Below, one piece after another: positions 42,929-51,334 of a stretch of DNA of 64,000 nucleotides. The notes under the pieces were generated by a model. The model was not told where the DNA came from and did no database searches. It worked only from the letters and a program-made list of their open reading frames with translations. Made by a program: the position numbers and the translations under genes. How positions within the stretch are numbered: the stretch's first letter is position 1; each line of letters begins with the position of its first letter. Source of the DNA: an uncultured Roseburia sp. Its GTDB lineage: Bacteria > Bacillota > Clostridia > Lachnospirales > Lachnospiraceae. Location of the stretch: positions 9,718-73,717 of the forward strand of contig UQNW01000018.1 of the NCBI GenBank assembly GCA_900542495.1. The letters run 5' to 3'.

Positions 42929-44014
42929 TTATTTTGCACGAAGCGCCCAGACCGCTTTGATCTGGCTTCTGATCTTTCCGTAATCCCATTTCTGTCCACT
43001 GCGATATAAAGAAAATGGATCATTTATGGAAAATCCCTCGTCATCATAATCATAAAGTAAAATAAAATGTCCTCCGGTTGTAAAATCACCCTGTCTCACT
43101 GAACAGATCACGATATCTCCCTGATCTAAATGCTGTTTTATTTCAATCTGGCTGATATTAATCTGTTCTGAATGGACGTCATAAGCTGCCGCCCCTTCGG
43201 TCATGAGTGACCACATGGTTCCTGTACCGGACATATAGTAACCTTCCTGCATGGCAAACTTTGCGACCGCTGCCGGTGTCGCCTGTGTATTTCCAGTCAG
43301 TGCGACCACTGCCATTGCCAGCGTCGTCGGCCCGCAGCCACTGATTGCGACATTGCTCTCATCCCCATACGCCAAAGCTCCCCATCGCTTATCCCACTGT
43401 AAAAAGAGCGGATATTCTTCCTGTAACTCTTTCTCTGTCAGTTCTGCTTTATCATAATCCCTTGTGTTCCCTTTATAATCAGCTACAAATGCGATCATTT
43501 CCGGATTATTTGCCAGATTGATCAGTAATTTTTCCGGATATTTCTCTGCATTTTCCACGATCTGTGCGTAGCGTTCATCTGCCGATTCCATCTGTTCCAA
43601 CTGTCTGATTGCCTGATTTAAGGAATAATCTACCGGTTTTGATAACACAACCTGTGGAATCTCCGCAAACGGATCATTCGTTTCTTCGCTGTCTGCCGGT
43701 TCTTCGACAGTTTCTGTAGCAGACTGTTCCTCTTTTTCCGTTCCATCTGCTGTTGTTCCATTATCTACGTCATTTGTAATTTGATTTTCTTTTTTCTCTT
43801 CATCGGAGTTATCCTGCGCTGATGCCAGCACTTCTTCTGTTTTTCCAAGTTTGATCTCAGGAAAATATCTTCCACAGACACATCCCAGTAAAAAAGATGT
43901 CAAAAGCATTACACTCAAAACGATTTTTCTTTTCCGTACAAGCTTTTTCTGTCTCAGTCTTCTTTCGTCTAATTCTGTCTGATTCTGTATCTGGCGCTGA
44001 TTCTGCTCCTTCAT
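42929..44014 (-). CDS. Membrane-anchored C39-like peptidase
   Basis: 361 residues: basic N-terminus, membrane anchor (~29-50), an acidic low-complexity linker (~65-125), then a papain-like C39 family domain from ~200: FLQWDKRWGALAYG, ISGCGPTTLAMAVVALTG (catalytic Cys), GGHFILLYDYDDEGFSINDP (catalytic His and Asp/Asn). Such proteins face the outside and may cut peptides or cell-wall cross-links; substrate unknown. Confidence 0.85.
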   Translation of the reverse strand: MKEQNQRQIQNQTELDERRLRQKKLVRKRKIVLSVMLLTSFLLGCVCGRYFPEIKLGKTEEVLASAQDNSDEEKKENQITNDVDNGTTADGTEKEEQSATETVEEPADSEETNDPFAEIPQVVLSKPVDYSLNQAIRQLEQMESADERYAQIVENAEKYPEKLLINLANNPEMIAFVADYKGNTRDYDKAELTEKELQEEYPLFLQWDKRWGALAYGDESNVAISGCGPTTLAMAVVALTGNTQATPAAVAKFAMQEGYYMSGTGTMWSLMTEGAAAYDVHSEQINISQIEIKQHLDQGDIVICSVRQGDFTTGGHFILLYDYDDEGFSINDPFSLYRSGQKWDYGKIRSQIKAVWALRAK

Positions 44015-44142
44015 CTATCGGTAACCTCTCTCGTATTTCTTTCCTGCGTAGCGTGTTCTATTATATACATAAACCCTGCAATTTTGCTACCCTCTTCATA
44101 AAATATTAATAAAACTTTGGGTTTTCTTTGGAATACTTACAG

Positions 44143-44182
44143 AAAAAAACAGGTGCCAAATGTATGATCCATTCAGCACCTG
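44143..44182 (-). terminator. Terminator after the nfnB-like gene
   Basis: 7-bp GC-rich stem CAGGTGC / GCACCTG (44150-44156 with 44176-44182), minus-strand T7 after it. Confidence 0.75.
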
Positions 44183-44199
44183 CCCTGTCCTGTCTGTTT

Positions 44200-45585
44200 T
44201 TATTTGTTGCTGAGATATTCGTGAATACCCTTAGCTGCTGCTTTACCGGCACCCATCGCAAGGATAACAGTTGCTGCACCTGTCACAGCGTCACCACCGG
44301 CATAAACACCTTCTTTGGAAGTTGCACCGGTCTCTTCTTCCGCAATAATGCATTTTCTGCGGTTAATATCAAGTCCTTTGGTTGTGGATGAGATCAATGG
44401 GTTTGGAGAAGTACCAAGTGACATGATCACGGTATCTGCTTCGATCTCATATTCAGATCCCAGAATCTCAACCGGGCTTCTTCTTCCGGAAGCATCCGGC
44501 TCACCAAGTTCCATTTTGATGACTTTCGCTCCTTTGACACATCCATTCTCATCTACTAATAATTCAGTTGGATTCTGGAGAAGATCAAAAATGATTCCCT
44601 CCTCTTTTGCATGATGTACTTCCTCTTTACGTGCCGGAAGCTCTTCCTCGCCACGACGGTATACGATATGTACCTCAGCTCCAAGTCTTCTTGCAGTTCT
44701 TGCAGCATCCATTGCTACGTTACCACCGCCGACTACGATTACTTTTTTACCTGCTTTGATCGGTGTATCATAGCCTTCTAAGAAAGCTTTCATAAGGTTA
44801 TTTCTTGTTAAAAATTCGTTTGCAGAGAATACACCCATTGCCTGCTCTCCCGGGATTCCCATAAATCTTGGAAGTCCTGCGCCGGAACCAATGAATACTG
44901 CCTCAAATCCTTCGTTATCCATTAATTCATCAATCGTAACAGATTTACCGATGACAACGTTTGTCTCAATCTTAACACCGAGTGCTTTTACATTCTCAAC
45001 TTCTGCTGCAACGACTTTCTGCTTTGGAAGACGGAATTCCGGAATACCATAAACCAAAACACCGCCTGCCTGATGTAAAGCTTCAAAAATAGTTACATCA
45101 TAGCCAAGTTTTGCAAGATCACCCGCACAGGTAAGACCTGCTGGACCGGAACCGATCACGGCTACTTTGTGTCCGTTTAATTTCTCTGCTTTTTTCGGTT
45201 TGATGCCATGCTCTCTTGCCCAGTCAGCAACAAAACGCTCTAATTTACCAATGGCAACCGGCTCACCCTTGATACCACGGATACATTTTCCTTCGCACTG
45301 TGTCTCCTGCGGACATACACGACCACAGACAGCAGGAAGTGCAGAGGATTCACTGATCACATGGTAAGCAGCTTCAAAGTTACCCTCTTTTACTTCTGCG
45401 ATAAATCCCGGAATATTGATTGATACCGGACATCCTTTCATACACTGGGCATTTTTACAGTTTAAGCAGCGGGCAGCTTCTGCCATTGCTTCTTCTTCAT
45501 TATATCCTAAACATACTTCTTCAAAGTTCGTCGCACGAACGGCTGGCTCCTGCTCACGAACCGGAACTCTTGTTAATACGTCCAT
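44200..45585 (-). CDS. nfnB: NfnB / glutamate-synthase-small-subunit-like NADPH flavoprotein
   Basis: 461 residues. N-terminal cysteine clusters for two [4Fe-4S] centres (CLNCKNAQCMKGCPV; CGRVCPQETQCEGKCI), FAD site VAVIGSGPAGLTCAGDLA, NADPH site VVGGGNVAMDAARTARRLGA, and C-terminal GVYAGGDAVTGAATVI. Alone it resembles GltD; directly after a NfnA-type gene it is best read as the large subunit of NADH-dependent reduced ferredoxin:NADP+ oxidoreductase, which couples ferredoxin and NADH oxidation to NADP+ reduction. 79 bp behind nfnA. Confidence 0.87.
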   Translation of the reverse strand: MDVLTRVPVREQEPAVRATNFEEVCLGYNEEEAMAEAARCLNCKNAQCMKGCPVSINIPGFIAEVKEGNFEAAYHVISESSALPAVCGRVCPQETQCEGKCIRGIKGEPVAIGKLERFVADWAREHGIKPKKAEKLNGHKVAVIGSGPAGLTCAGDLAKLGYDVTIFEALHQAGGVLVYGIPEFRLPKQKVVAAEVENVKALGVKIETNVVIGKSVTIDELMDNEGFEAVFIGSGAGLPRFMGIPGEQAMGVFSANEFLTRNNLMKAFLEGYDTPIKAGKKVIVVGGGNVAMDAARTARRLGAEVHIVYRRGEEELPARKEEVHHAKEEGIIFDLLQNPTELLVDENGCVKGAKVIKMELGEPDASGRRSPVEILGSEYEIEADTVIMSLGTSPNPLISSTTKGLDINRRKCIIAEEETGATSKEGVYAGGDAVTGAATVILAMGAGKAAAKGIHEYLSNK

Positions 45586-45664
45586 TTTCTTCCTCCTGAT
45601 ACTCTGACTGTCCCTCCATTGTAAAAATAGCAGATCACAGTCTGGTTATTGTCAACGCTTCCAA

Positions 45665-46543
45665 TTACTGGCAGTTACCACATCCACCGTGATGTGTTTC
45701 ACCTTCCTGTAATTTTAACATAGCTCTGCCCTCTTCGGTCTTGTACTGAGCCTGTCTTCTCATTGCCTGATCAAAATCAACCAGATGTCCGTCAAACTCC
45801 GGTCCGTCTACACAGGCGAACTTCACTTCGTCACCAACGACTAAACGACAGGCACCGCACATACCGGTTCCGTCTACCATGATTGGATTCATGGATACAA
45901 CAGTCGGGATTCCAAGCTCTTTTGTTAATTTGCAGACAAACTTCATCATGATCATTGGTCCAATTGCAACACAGTGGTCATAACGAATTCCTTTATCCCA
46001 AAGTTCCTGTAACTGTGCTGTACCGGTTCCTTTGAAGCCATAAGATCCGTCGTCTGTTGTCACGTAAAGGTTTGTTGCAACCTCTTTCATTTCGTCTTCA
46101 AGGATCAGTAAATCCTTGTTACGTGAACCCATGATTACATCACAGTCTACGCCGTGCTCATGCAGCCATTTCACCTGTGGGTAAACAGGCGCTGTACCAA
46201 CACCACCCGCTACGAATAAAATCTTCTTTTTCTTTAATTCTTCGATATCTTCATGAATAAGGTCGGACGGACATCCCAAAGGTCCAACGAAATCTTCAAA
46301 AGCATCCCCCTTCTGTAATCCTGCCATACGCTCTGTGGAAGCTCCTACTGTCTGGAATACGATTGTGATCGTACCTTCTTCTCTGTTGTAATCACAGATT
46401 GTAAGTGGAATACGTTCTCCTTCCTCATCAATTTTTACAATAACAAACTGTCCCGGTTCGCAGTACTGCGCAACACGAGGCGCCTTGACATCCATAAGAT
46501 AAATCTTGTCTGCCAGTTTTTCTCTTTTAACGATTGGATACAT
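45665..46543 (-). CDS. nfnA: NfnA-type FAD/NAD(P)-binding electron-transfer subunit
   Basis: 292 residues: FAD domain (IPLTICDYN motif), NAD(H) domain (ILFVAGGVGTAPVYPQVKWL), and a C-terminal [2Fe-2S] cysteine cluster (GTGMCGACRLVVGDEVKFACVD). It belongs to the dihydroorotate dehydrogenase electron-transfer subunit/NfnA group. The adjoining nfnB supports the transhydrogenase role. AAGGAGG before ATG 46543. Confidence 0.88.
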   Translation of the reverse strand: MYPIVKREKLADKIYLMDVKAPRVAQYCEPGQFVIVKIDEEGERIPLTICDYNREEGTITIVFQTVGASTERMAGLQKGDAFEDFVGPLGCPSDLIHEDIEELKKKKILFVAGGVGTAPVYPQVKWLHEHGVDCDVIMGSRNKDLLILEDEMKEVATNLYVTTDDGSYGFKGTGTAQLQELWDKGIRYDHCVAIGPMIMMKFVCKLTKELGIPTVVSMNPIMVDGTGMCGACRLVVGDEVKFACVDGPEFDGHLVDFDQAMRRQAQYKTEEGRAMLKLQEGETHHGGCGNCQ

Positions 46544-46653
46544 GTTCTTCCTCCTTGTATATACTCACTGCCTTTTTCATCTCTGTAATCGTTTTTCTTA
46601 ATCACGAATCTCCTATGAAAATATACATTTTTTTAGCATTACTTTATATAATA

Positions 46654-46689
46654 AAGGAAAAGCCGTTAGATTTCAACGGCTTTTCCCTT
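46654..46689 (-). terminator. trpZ-proximal terminator
   Basis: AAGGAAAAGCCGTT / AACGGCTTTTCCCTT stem (46654-46667 with 46675-46689), T-rich 3' side on the minus strand. It ends the trpXYZ transcript before nfnA. Confidence 0.7.
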
Positions 46690-46758
46690 GTTTTATTGCT
46701 TTTTCATATAATTGAAACATACTAATTATTTATAGCTTCTATTCTTACTACACCACTA

Positions 46759-47589
46759 TTATGCCTCCACTTTGGAAAACAGAATTCTGTCATTATCCAA
46801 TGCCTTTCCGGCACGGACTGCAAACTGCTCTAACAGATCATCCACTGACATCTTTTCCCGTTCTTCCCCGGAAACATCCAGCACAATATTTCCCGAATCC
46901 ATCATGAGGGTACGGTTTCCAAGCTCAAGCGCCTGATGCATGTTGTGCGTGACCATAAGACAGGTGATGTTCTGCTCCGCCACGATTTTTTTTGTGAGGT
47001 TTAACACTTTCTCCGCTGTCGCAGGATCTAAGGCTGCGGTATGCTCATCTAACAGTAAAATCTTTGGTGTTACCATCGTTGCCATTAAAATGGTAAGTGC
47101 CTGACGCTGTCCGCCGGATAAAAGTCCGACCGGCTGTTTCATGCGGTCTTCTAACCCCATTTCAAGCAACGCAAGCTGTTCTCTGAATTTTTTCTTGTCA
47201 GCAGCCTTGATGCGGCTGAAATAAGCATTTTTTGAAGTTGTAGTACGAAGATAAGCAAGTGCCATATTTTCCTCAATCGTCATATGCGGTGCCGTTCCCT
47301 TTAAAGGGTCCTGAAACAGATGACCGATCACTTTGCTTCTGATATGTTCTTTCTGATACGTGATATCCTCGCCGTCTAACATGATCAGACCTTTATCTGC
47401 GAAAAATGCTCCTGTTATCGCATTAAAAAGAGTGGATTTTCCTGCTCCGTTGCTTCCTACGATCGTTGCAAAATCCCCCGGTTTTAAGATAAGGTTTAAA
47501 TCCTTTAATGCACATTTTTCATTGACAGTTCCCGGATTAAAAGTTTTGCTGACATCGCGCATCACAAGCATTGCGTTCTTCTCTGCCAT
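46759..47589 (-). CDS. trpZ: Tryptophan ABC transporter ATPase
   Basis: 276 residues. Walker A IVGSNGAGKSTL, signature LLSGGQRQALTILMA, Walker B ILLLDEHTAALDP (the EHTAALD form typical of this COG1101 subfamily), H-loop VTHNMHQAL. The start overlaps the permease stop by one base. Tryptophan as substrate is inferred from the Trp-specific T-box at the head of the operon. Confidence 0.88.
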   Translation of the reverse strand: MAEKNAMLVMRDVSKTFNPGTVNEKCALKDLNLILKPGDFATIVGSNGAGKSTLFNAITGAFFADKGLIMLDGEDITYQKEHIRSKVIGHLFQDPLKGTAPHMTIEENMALAYLRTTTSKNAYFSRIKAADKKKFREQLALLEMGLEDRMKQPVGLLSGGQRQALTILMATMVTPKILLLDEHTAALDPATAEKVLNLTKKIVAEQNITCLMVTHNMHQALELGNRTLMMDSGNIVLDVSGEEREKMSVDDLLEQFAVRAGKALDNDRILFSKVEA

Positions 47590-48551
47590 TATCTTTCTCC
47601 TCCTTCGCTGTCATTTTTCCTCATTTCCTGAATGTATATCTGGTTCTGTGCCTTTGCCGCACGTTTCTGTCTGTAAAAATTCATCTGCTTTTTCAGATAC
47701 GGGAATGCGATTGCCACAGCTACGATAATGGATGACACAAGTTTTAAGCACTCTGCCGGAACATTCAGTCTTAATGCAACTGCCACGATAAAACGATACA
47801 GGCAGCTTCCTAATATAACACCGATCACACGCTGTAACATGCCGCCTTTTCCTATGATAGATTCTCCGATGATCAGGCTGGCAAGTGCAATCGTTACCAT
47901 TCCGGTTCCAAGGTTGATATCACACGATTTCTGATACTGTGCGAGCAGTCCGCCGGATAAACCGGTCAGGGCGTTCGCCACACAAAGACCAATTGTGATC
48001 ATCGCACTTGTGTTGATACTCGAAGCTCTTACCATGTCCGGATTGTCTCCGGTTGCGCGGATAGAAAGTCCAAGTCTGGTATTTAAAAAGAAAGAAATCA
48101 GCACTCCTACGACTAAAACGATCACCGCTGCCACGATCAGTTTGTACCACGTTCCGCCAATTGCTGTTTTTGCCCAGGTAAAAACAGAATCACAGTTGAA
48201 TAAGTTCATGTTTGAAGCGAATCCCATTACTGCAATATTAATTGTATAGAGTCCGGTATTCACAATGATTCCTGCAAGAATGGACTGGATTCCCATTTTT
48301 GTCTGTAAGAATGCGGTCACAAAACCGGAGCAGACACCTGCTGCCATCGCTGCAAATAATGCTAAGATTGGATGACCGGATAGTGTCACGGATGCGCACA
48401 CGGCACATCCTAAAGTAAAGCATCCGTCTGTGGAAAGATCCGCAATATTTAAAATACTAAAGGATATAAACAATGCCAGTGCGACCAATGCATAGATAAA
48501 ACCAAGTTCTAATGCACTTTGTACAATTGATAATGTAATAATGGAACCCAT
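47589..48551 (-). CDS. trpY: Tryptophan ABC transporter permease
   Basis: 320 residues, about nine membrane segments, BPD_transp_2-type (FSILNIADLSTDGCFTLGCA, GVCSGFVTAFLQTKMGIQSI, SIRATGDNPDMVRASSIN EAA-like loop). Three bases after the trpX stop; one-base overlap with trpZ. Confidence 0.88.
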   Translation of the reverse strand: MGSIITLSIVQSALELGFIYALVALALFISFSILNIADLSTDGCFTLGCAVCASVTLSGHPILALFAAMAAGVCSGFVTAFLQTKMGIQSILAGIIVNTGLYTINIAVMGFASNMNLFNCDSVFTWAKTAIGGTWYKLIVAAVIVLVVGVLISFFLNTRLGLSIRATGDNPDMVRASSINTSAMITIGLCVANALTGLSGGLLAQYQKSCDINLGTGMVTIALASLIIGESIIGKGGMLQRVIGVILGSCLYRFIVAVALRLNVPAECLKLVSSIIVAVAIAFPYLKKQMNFYRQKRAAKAQNQIYIQEMRKNDSEGGER

Positions 48552-48554
48552 ACT

Positions 48555-49658
48555 TTAATTAAACTCCTCTGCTGTTACTGTTTCGATCAATTCAGAACAC
48601 ATATCTTTAAATACAGAATAATCGATTCCGAGCTTTTCTGCAATCTCTGTATTTACGGTTACGATACCACTGTCTAATGTTTCTACTGCGGTTGCTGCTG
48701 GATCTGCGCCGTTTGCAAGAATGTCAACTACCATGTCTGCTGTCTTTGTTCCAAGTGTCTCATAGTTGACACCATATCCTAAGAAGGCACCGTTTAATGC
48801 AAAGGAATCTGCACTTGTGTAGTGAGGGATACCTGCGTCTGCAAATTTTTCAAAAATTGCAAGTTCTGCTGTCATTACGGTATTGTCCTGTGGAGTGAAG
48901 ACTGCATCTACTTTTTCAGCTACAAGAGAATCGGCTGCTGCCTGGATCTCTCCGGTTGTTGTTCCTGTTTTTTCTACATAAGAAATTCCTTTTTCATCGC
49001 AGTAAGCTTTTGCTGCCTCGATCGCACTTGTGGATGAATCCTGGCTCTTATCGTATAATAATCCGATTTTTGCTGTATCCGGATTGGCTGCTACAATGAA
49101 GTCCATAATCTGCGCTACATCGATTGCATCGGATGTTCCTGTGATATTTGCCCCCGGAGCCTCTGCACTTGCTACAAGTCCTGCGCCGACCGGATCAGAT
49201 ACTGCGGAAAATACTACCGGAATCTGATTATCTTCGGTTGCATTCTGCATGATCATTGCTGCCGGTGTTGCGATCGGGATGATCACATCCACTCCCTCTG
49301 CCACAAGATCGGCTGCGATCTGGTTCAATGTGGACGAATCTGCCTGACCATTGTAAGTGTAATCTGCATAATCAAAAGTTACTCCAAGTTCTGCTCCCTT
49401 GGCGTCTAACTCTGCCTCGATTGCTTTTTCAATCTGGTTTAAAGACGCATCATCTACATACTGTACGATTCCAACTTTGTACACGGTTCCGTCTGCAGTA
49501 TTCTGTGCATTGTCTTTTGCGGTTTCTGTTGCTTCTGCGCTTGCTGCTTCGTTCGTGCTGTTACCTGCATTTGCTGTGTCTGTGCTGCTTCCGCATCCAC
49601 TTACCATTGCTGTTACCATTGCCATTGTTAATACTGCTGCCATCATTTTTCTTCTCAT
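48555..49658 (-). CDS. trpX: Tryptophan ABC transporter substrate-binding lipoprotein
   Basis: 367 residues from ATG 49658 (GGAGG eight bases upstream): MRRKMMAAVLTMAMVTAMVS then GCGSSTD, a lipobox with Cys. A Thr/Ala/Glu-rich linker precedes an ABC_sub_bind (COG2984) fold: YKVGIVQYVDDASLNQIEKA, GVDVIIPIATPAAMIMQNAT, IPVVFSAVSDPVGAGLV, KIGLLYDKSQDSSTS. Trp-specificity comes from the upstream T-box. Confidence 0.88.
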   Translation of the reverse strand: MRRKMMAAVLTMAMVTAMVSGCGSSTDTANAGNSTNEAASAEATETAKDNAQNTADGTVYKVGIVQYVDDASLNQIEKAIEAELDAKGAELGVTFDYADYTYNGQADSSTLNQIAADLVAEGVDVIIPIATPAAMIMQNATEDNQIPVVFSAVSDPVGAGLVASAEAPGANITGTSDAIDVAQIMDFIVAANPDTAKIGLLYDKSQDSSTSAIEAAKAYCDEKGISYVEKTGTTTGEIQAAADSLVAEKVDAVFTPQDNTVMTAELAIFEKFADAGIPHYTSADSFALNGAFLGYGVNYETLGTKTADMVVDILANGADPAATAVETLDSGIVTVNTEIAEKLGIDYSVFKDMCSELIETVTAEEFN

Positions 49659-49750
49659 AATTTTTTCCTCCAAATTTAAAAAAATGTTTTTTGAAAGAAA
49701 TCCGTTTTGAAAGTTTTAAGAATCATGTATTGCGGTTTTGTTTTCAGGTA

Positions 49751-49886
49751 TAAAAAAGAATCTCGCCTGCGAGATTCTCCGCCTGCGGCGGGTCGCAATA
49801 TGCGACATGTTTCTTATCCGCCGCAGTGCGATCCTCACGGAGTGTTTTTTATGTAATGGAAACGAAGTTTCCTATTACATAAAAAA
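49751..49886. repeat. Extragenic hairpin repeat, copy 2, inside the trp leader
   Basis: Minus strand order: T7 of the T-box terminator, ATGTAATAGGAAA/TTTCCATTACAT hairpin, A6, core CTCCGTGAGGATCGCACTG, a GC-rich inverted segment, and GAATCTCG-CAGG-CGAGATTC followed by T6 (49757-49752), itself a strong terminator shape. Same architecture as 5991-6122. Confidence 0.75.
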
Positions 49887-50175
49887 ACCGTCTCAAGCTG
49901 TTGCTTGAGACGGTAATAAAATCTTATTATCGCGGTACCACTCATCTTGACCATACGGTCCACTCTCTCATGTACTATCATACACGCCTGATTGATAACG
50001 GGTTCGGTTCCCGGTGACTCCTACTGCTCATACATTACTTCGTGTTCTTCATGTATATCGTTCAGGTCACCCTCGAAAGTCCATTCAGTAAAAAGATCCA
50101 TACTGCAATCTCACCACCTGCAGCTCTCTGAAATATCAACAGATTACTTACTACTCTTTCTCAACGGTTTTTCTT
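49881..50175 (-). promoter_or_regulatory. T-box leader of trpXYZ, specifier TGG (Trp)
   Basis: Minus strand: stem I with AGAGAGCTGCAGGTGGTGAG, specifier context GAA-TGG-ACTTTCGAG with TGG at 50083-50081, T-box GTGGTACCGCG (49941-49931) and a 12-bp terminator stem (49914-49903 with 49898-49887) plus T7. Uncharged tRNA-Trp should permit read-through. Confidence 0.92.
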
Positions 50176-50184
50176 TATGGTGTT

Positions 50185-50213
50185 ACTTTAATACATTAAC
50201 GTGTCTTTGTCAA
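50185..50213 (-). promoter_or_regulatory. trpXYZ promoter
   Basis: Minus strand TTGACA (50213-50208), 17-bp spacer, TAAAGT (50190-50185), directly before the T-box leader. Confidence 0.75.
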
Positions 50214-50267
50214 CACCTTTTTTGAAATTTACATAAATAGATTTCCGGTCGCCTGACTATCCCGCTC

Positions 50268-51209
50268 TTATGAGAAATACACGAGTTCATCTTCCGGTTT
50301 TTCTGCAGGAGTAATGGAAACTGGATATAAAACAGGCCCTTTTCCTTTGTACTCTTTTGCGAACTCCACATGAACCTCTGCGGTAATATGAATCCATGAT
50401 TTGTGTGGAATCTCATTCTCTCTGTCGTACTTTGTCTTGAAGCCGATAAAGGTGACATCCTCCACACAACAGGTCATTGCAAAACGTCCCGGAACCATGA
50501 TTCCTTTTTTCAGTTTGTCCGGATTGTATACAAGCGCTAAGAAAGAAACTTTCTTGCCCTCATATTTTTTCGGGTTGTCCTGACAATCCATGTACCAGAT
50601 TGCGTAATCTGCATCTGTAATTTCGATCTCATCTGCATTAATGTCAAATGGAAGTTCTTCCGGTCTCTCGTCAAGTGAACCGTCAGCGCGCTCATATACA
50701 AGCTGTGCCTTGCGGTTTAATGCCTTGACATTCCGGCGGTATTTTCCTTTGTCTGTGCTGTCATCACAGCGGTTGAAGATCACGACATCTGCGGAGAAAA
50801 GCTGTTCCATGATCATCGTGCGCATGTTTGCCAGGTACATGTCAAAAGTTGTTGCATCCACCGTTGCAAGCTGCTGTACGATCACCCAGTACTTTGGAAG
50901 CTCCATATCCATAAGTGTTCCCATCTGCCAGGTTCCGTTATATTCCAGAAAAACCTGCTCCGGCTGGTATTCTGTGTTTACTTTTTTCAAAAAATCTTCC
51001 GTAAAATCTGTCTCACTGTCTACCATGACAAGTTTTACGTTATTTTTTGCAAGTTCTTCCTCGGTAAACTCTGTATCGCCGTCCTCACAGCAGAGCACAA
51101 GACTTTTTCCTTCTTTGGCAAATCCCTGTTCAAATAAGGTGTCTTTGATGAGGGATGTTTTTCCACTGTCCATGAAACCGGTAAATAAATATACTGGTAT
51201 TTCGTTCAT
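50268..51209 (-). CDS. CobW-like P-loop GTPase (second of a pair)
   Basis: 313 residues from ATG 51209 (AAAGGA upstream): MNEIPVYLFTGFMDSGKTSL. G1 loop GFMDSGKTS, a Walker-B-like EYNGTW where COG0523 proteins have EPSG, and NRCDD as G4. The C-terminal half (~190-313) is not a canonical CobW C-domain. It lacks the CxCC metal motif, having only LVLCCEDGD. Found 125 bp downstream of a COG0523 GTPase, so it may act with it in metal handling; function unproven. A frame open to 51320 is rejected for lack of a ribosome binding site. Confidence 0.75.
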   Translation of the reverse strand: MNEIPVYLFTGFMDSGKTSLIKDTLFEQGFAKEGKSLVLCCEDGDTEFTEEELAKNNVKLVMVDSETDFTEDFLKKVNTEYQPEQVFLEYNGTWQMGTLMDMELPKYWVIVQQLATVDATTFDMYLANMRTMIMEQLFSADVVIFNRCDDSTDKGKYRRNVKALNRKAQLVYERADGSLDERPEELPFDINADEIEITDADYAIWYMDCQDNPKKYEGKKVSFLALVYNPDKLKKGIMVPGRFAMTCCVEDVTFIGFKTKYDRENEIPHKSWIHITAEVHVEFAKEYKGKGPVLYPVSITPAEKPEDELVYFS

Positions 51210-51334
51210 TTTTCTTTTCCTTTCTGACTTTAAAATTGCAGCTTCGTACCAGTGTTTCCACATAGCTGCAAAGCTGCAATTATGATCCTTACCAACATAA
51301 AATGTACGCTTTGCGAACATTTCATTGTCATAAA

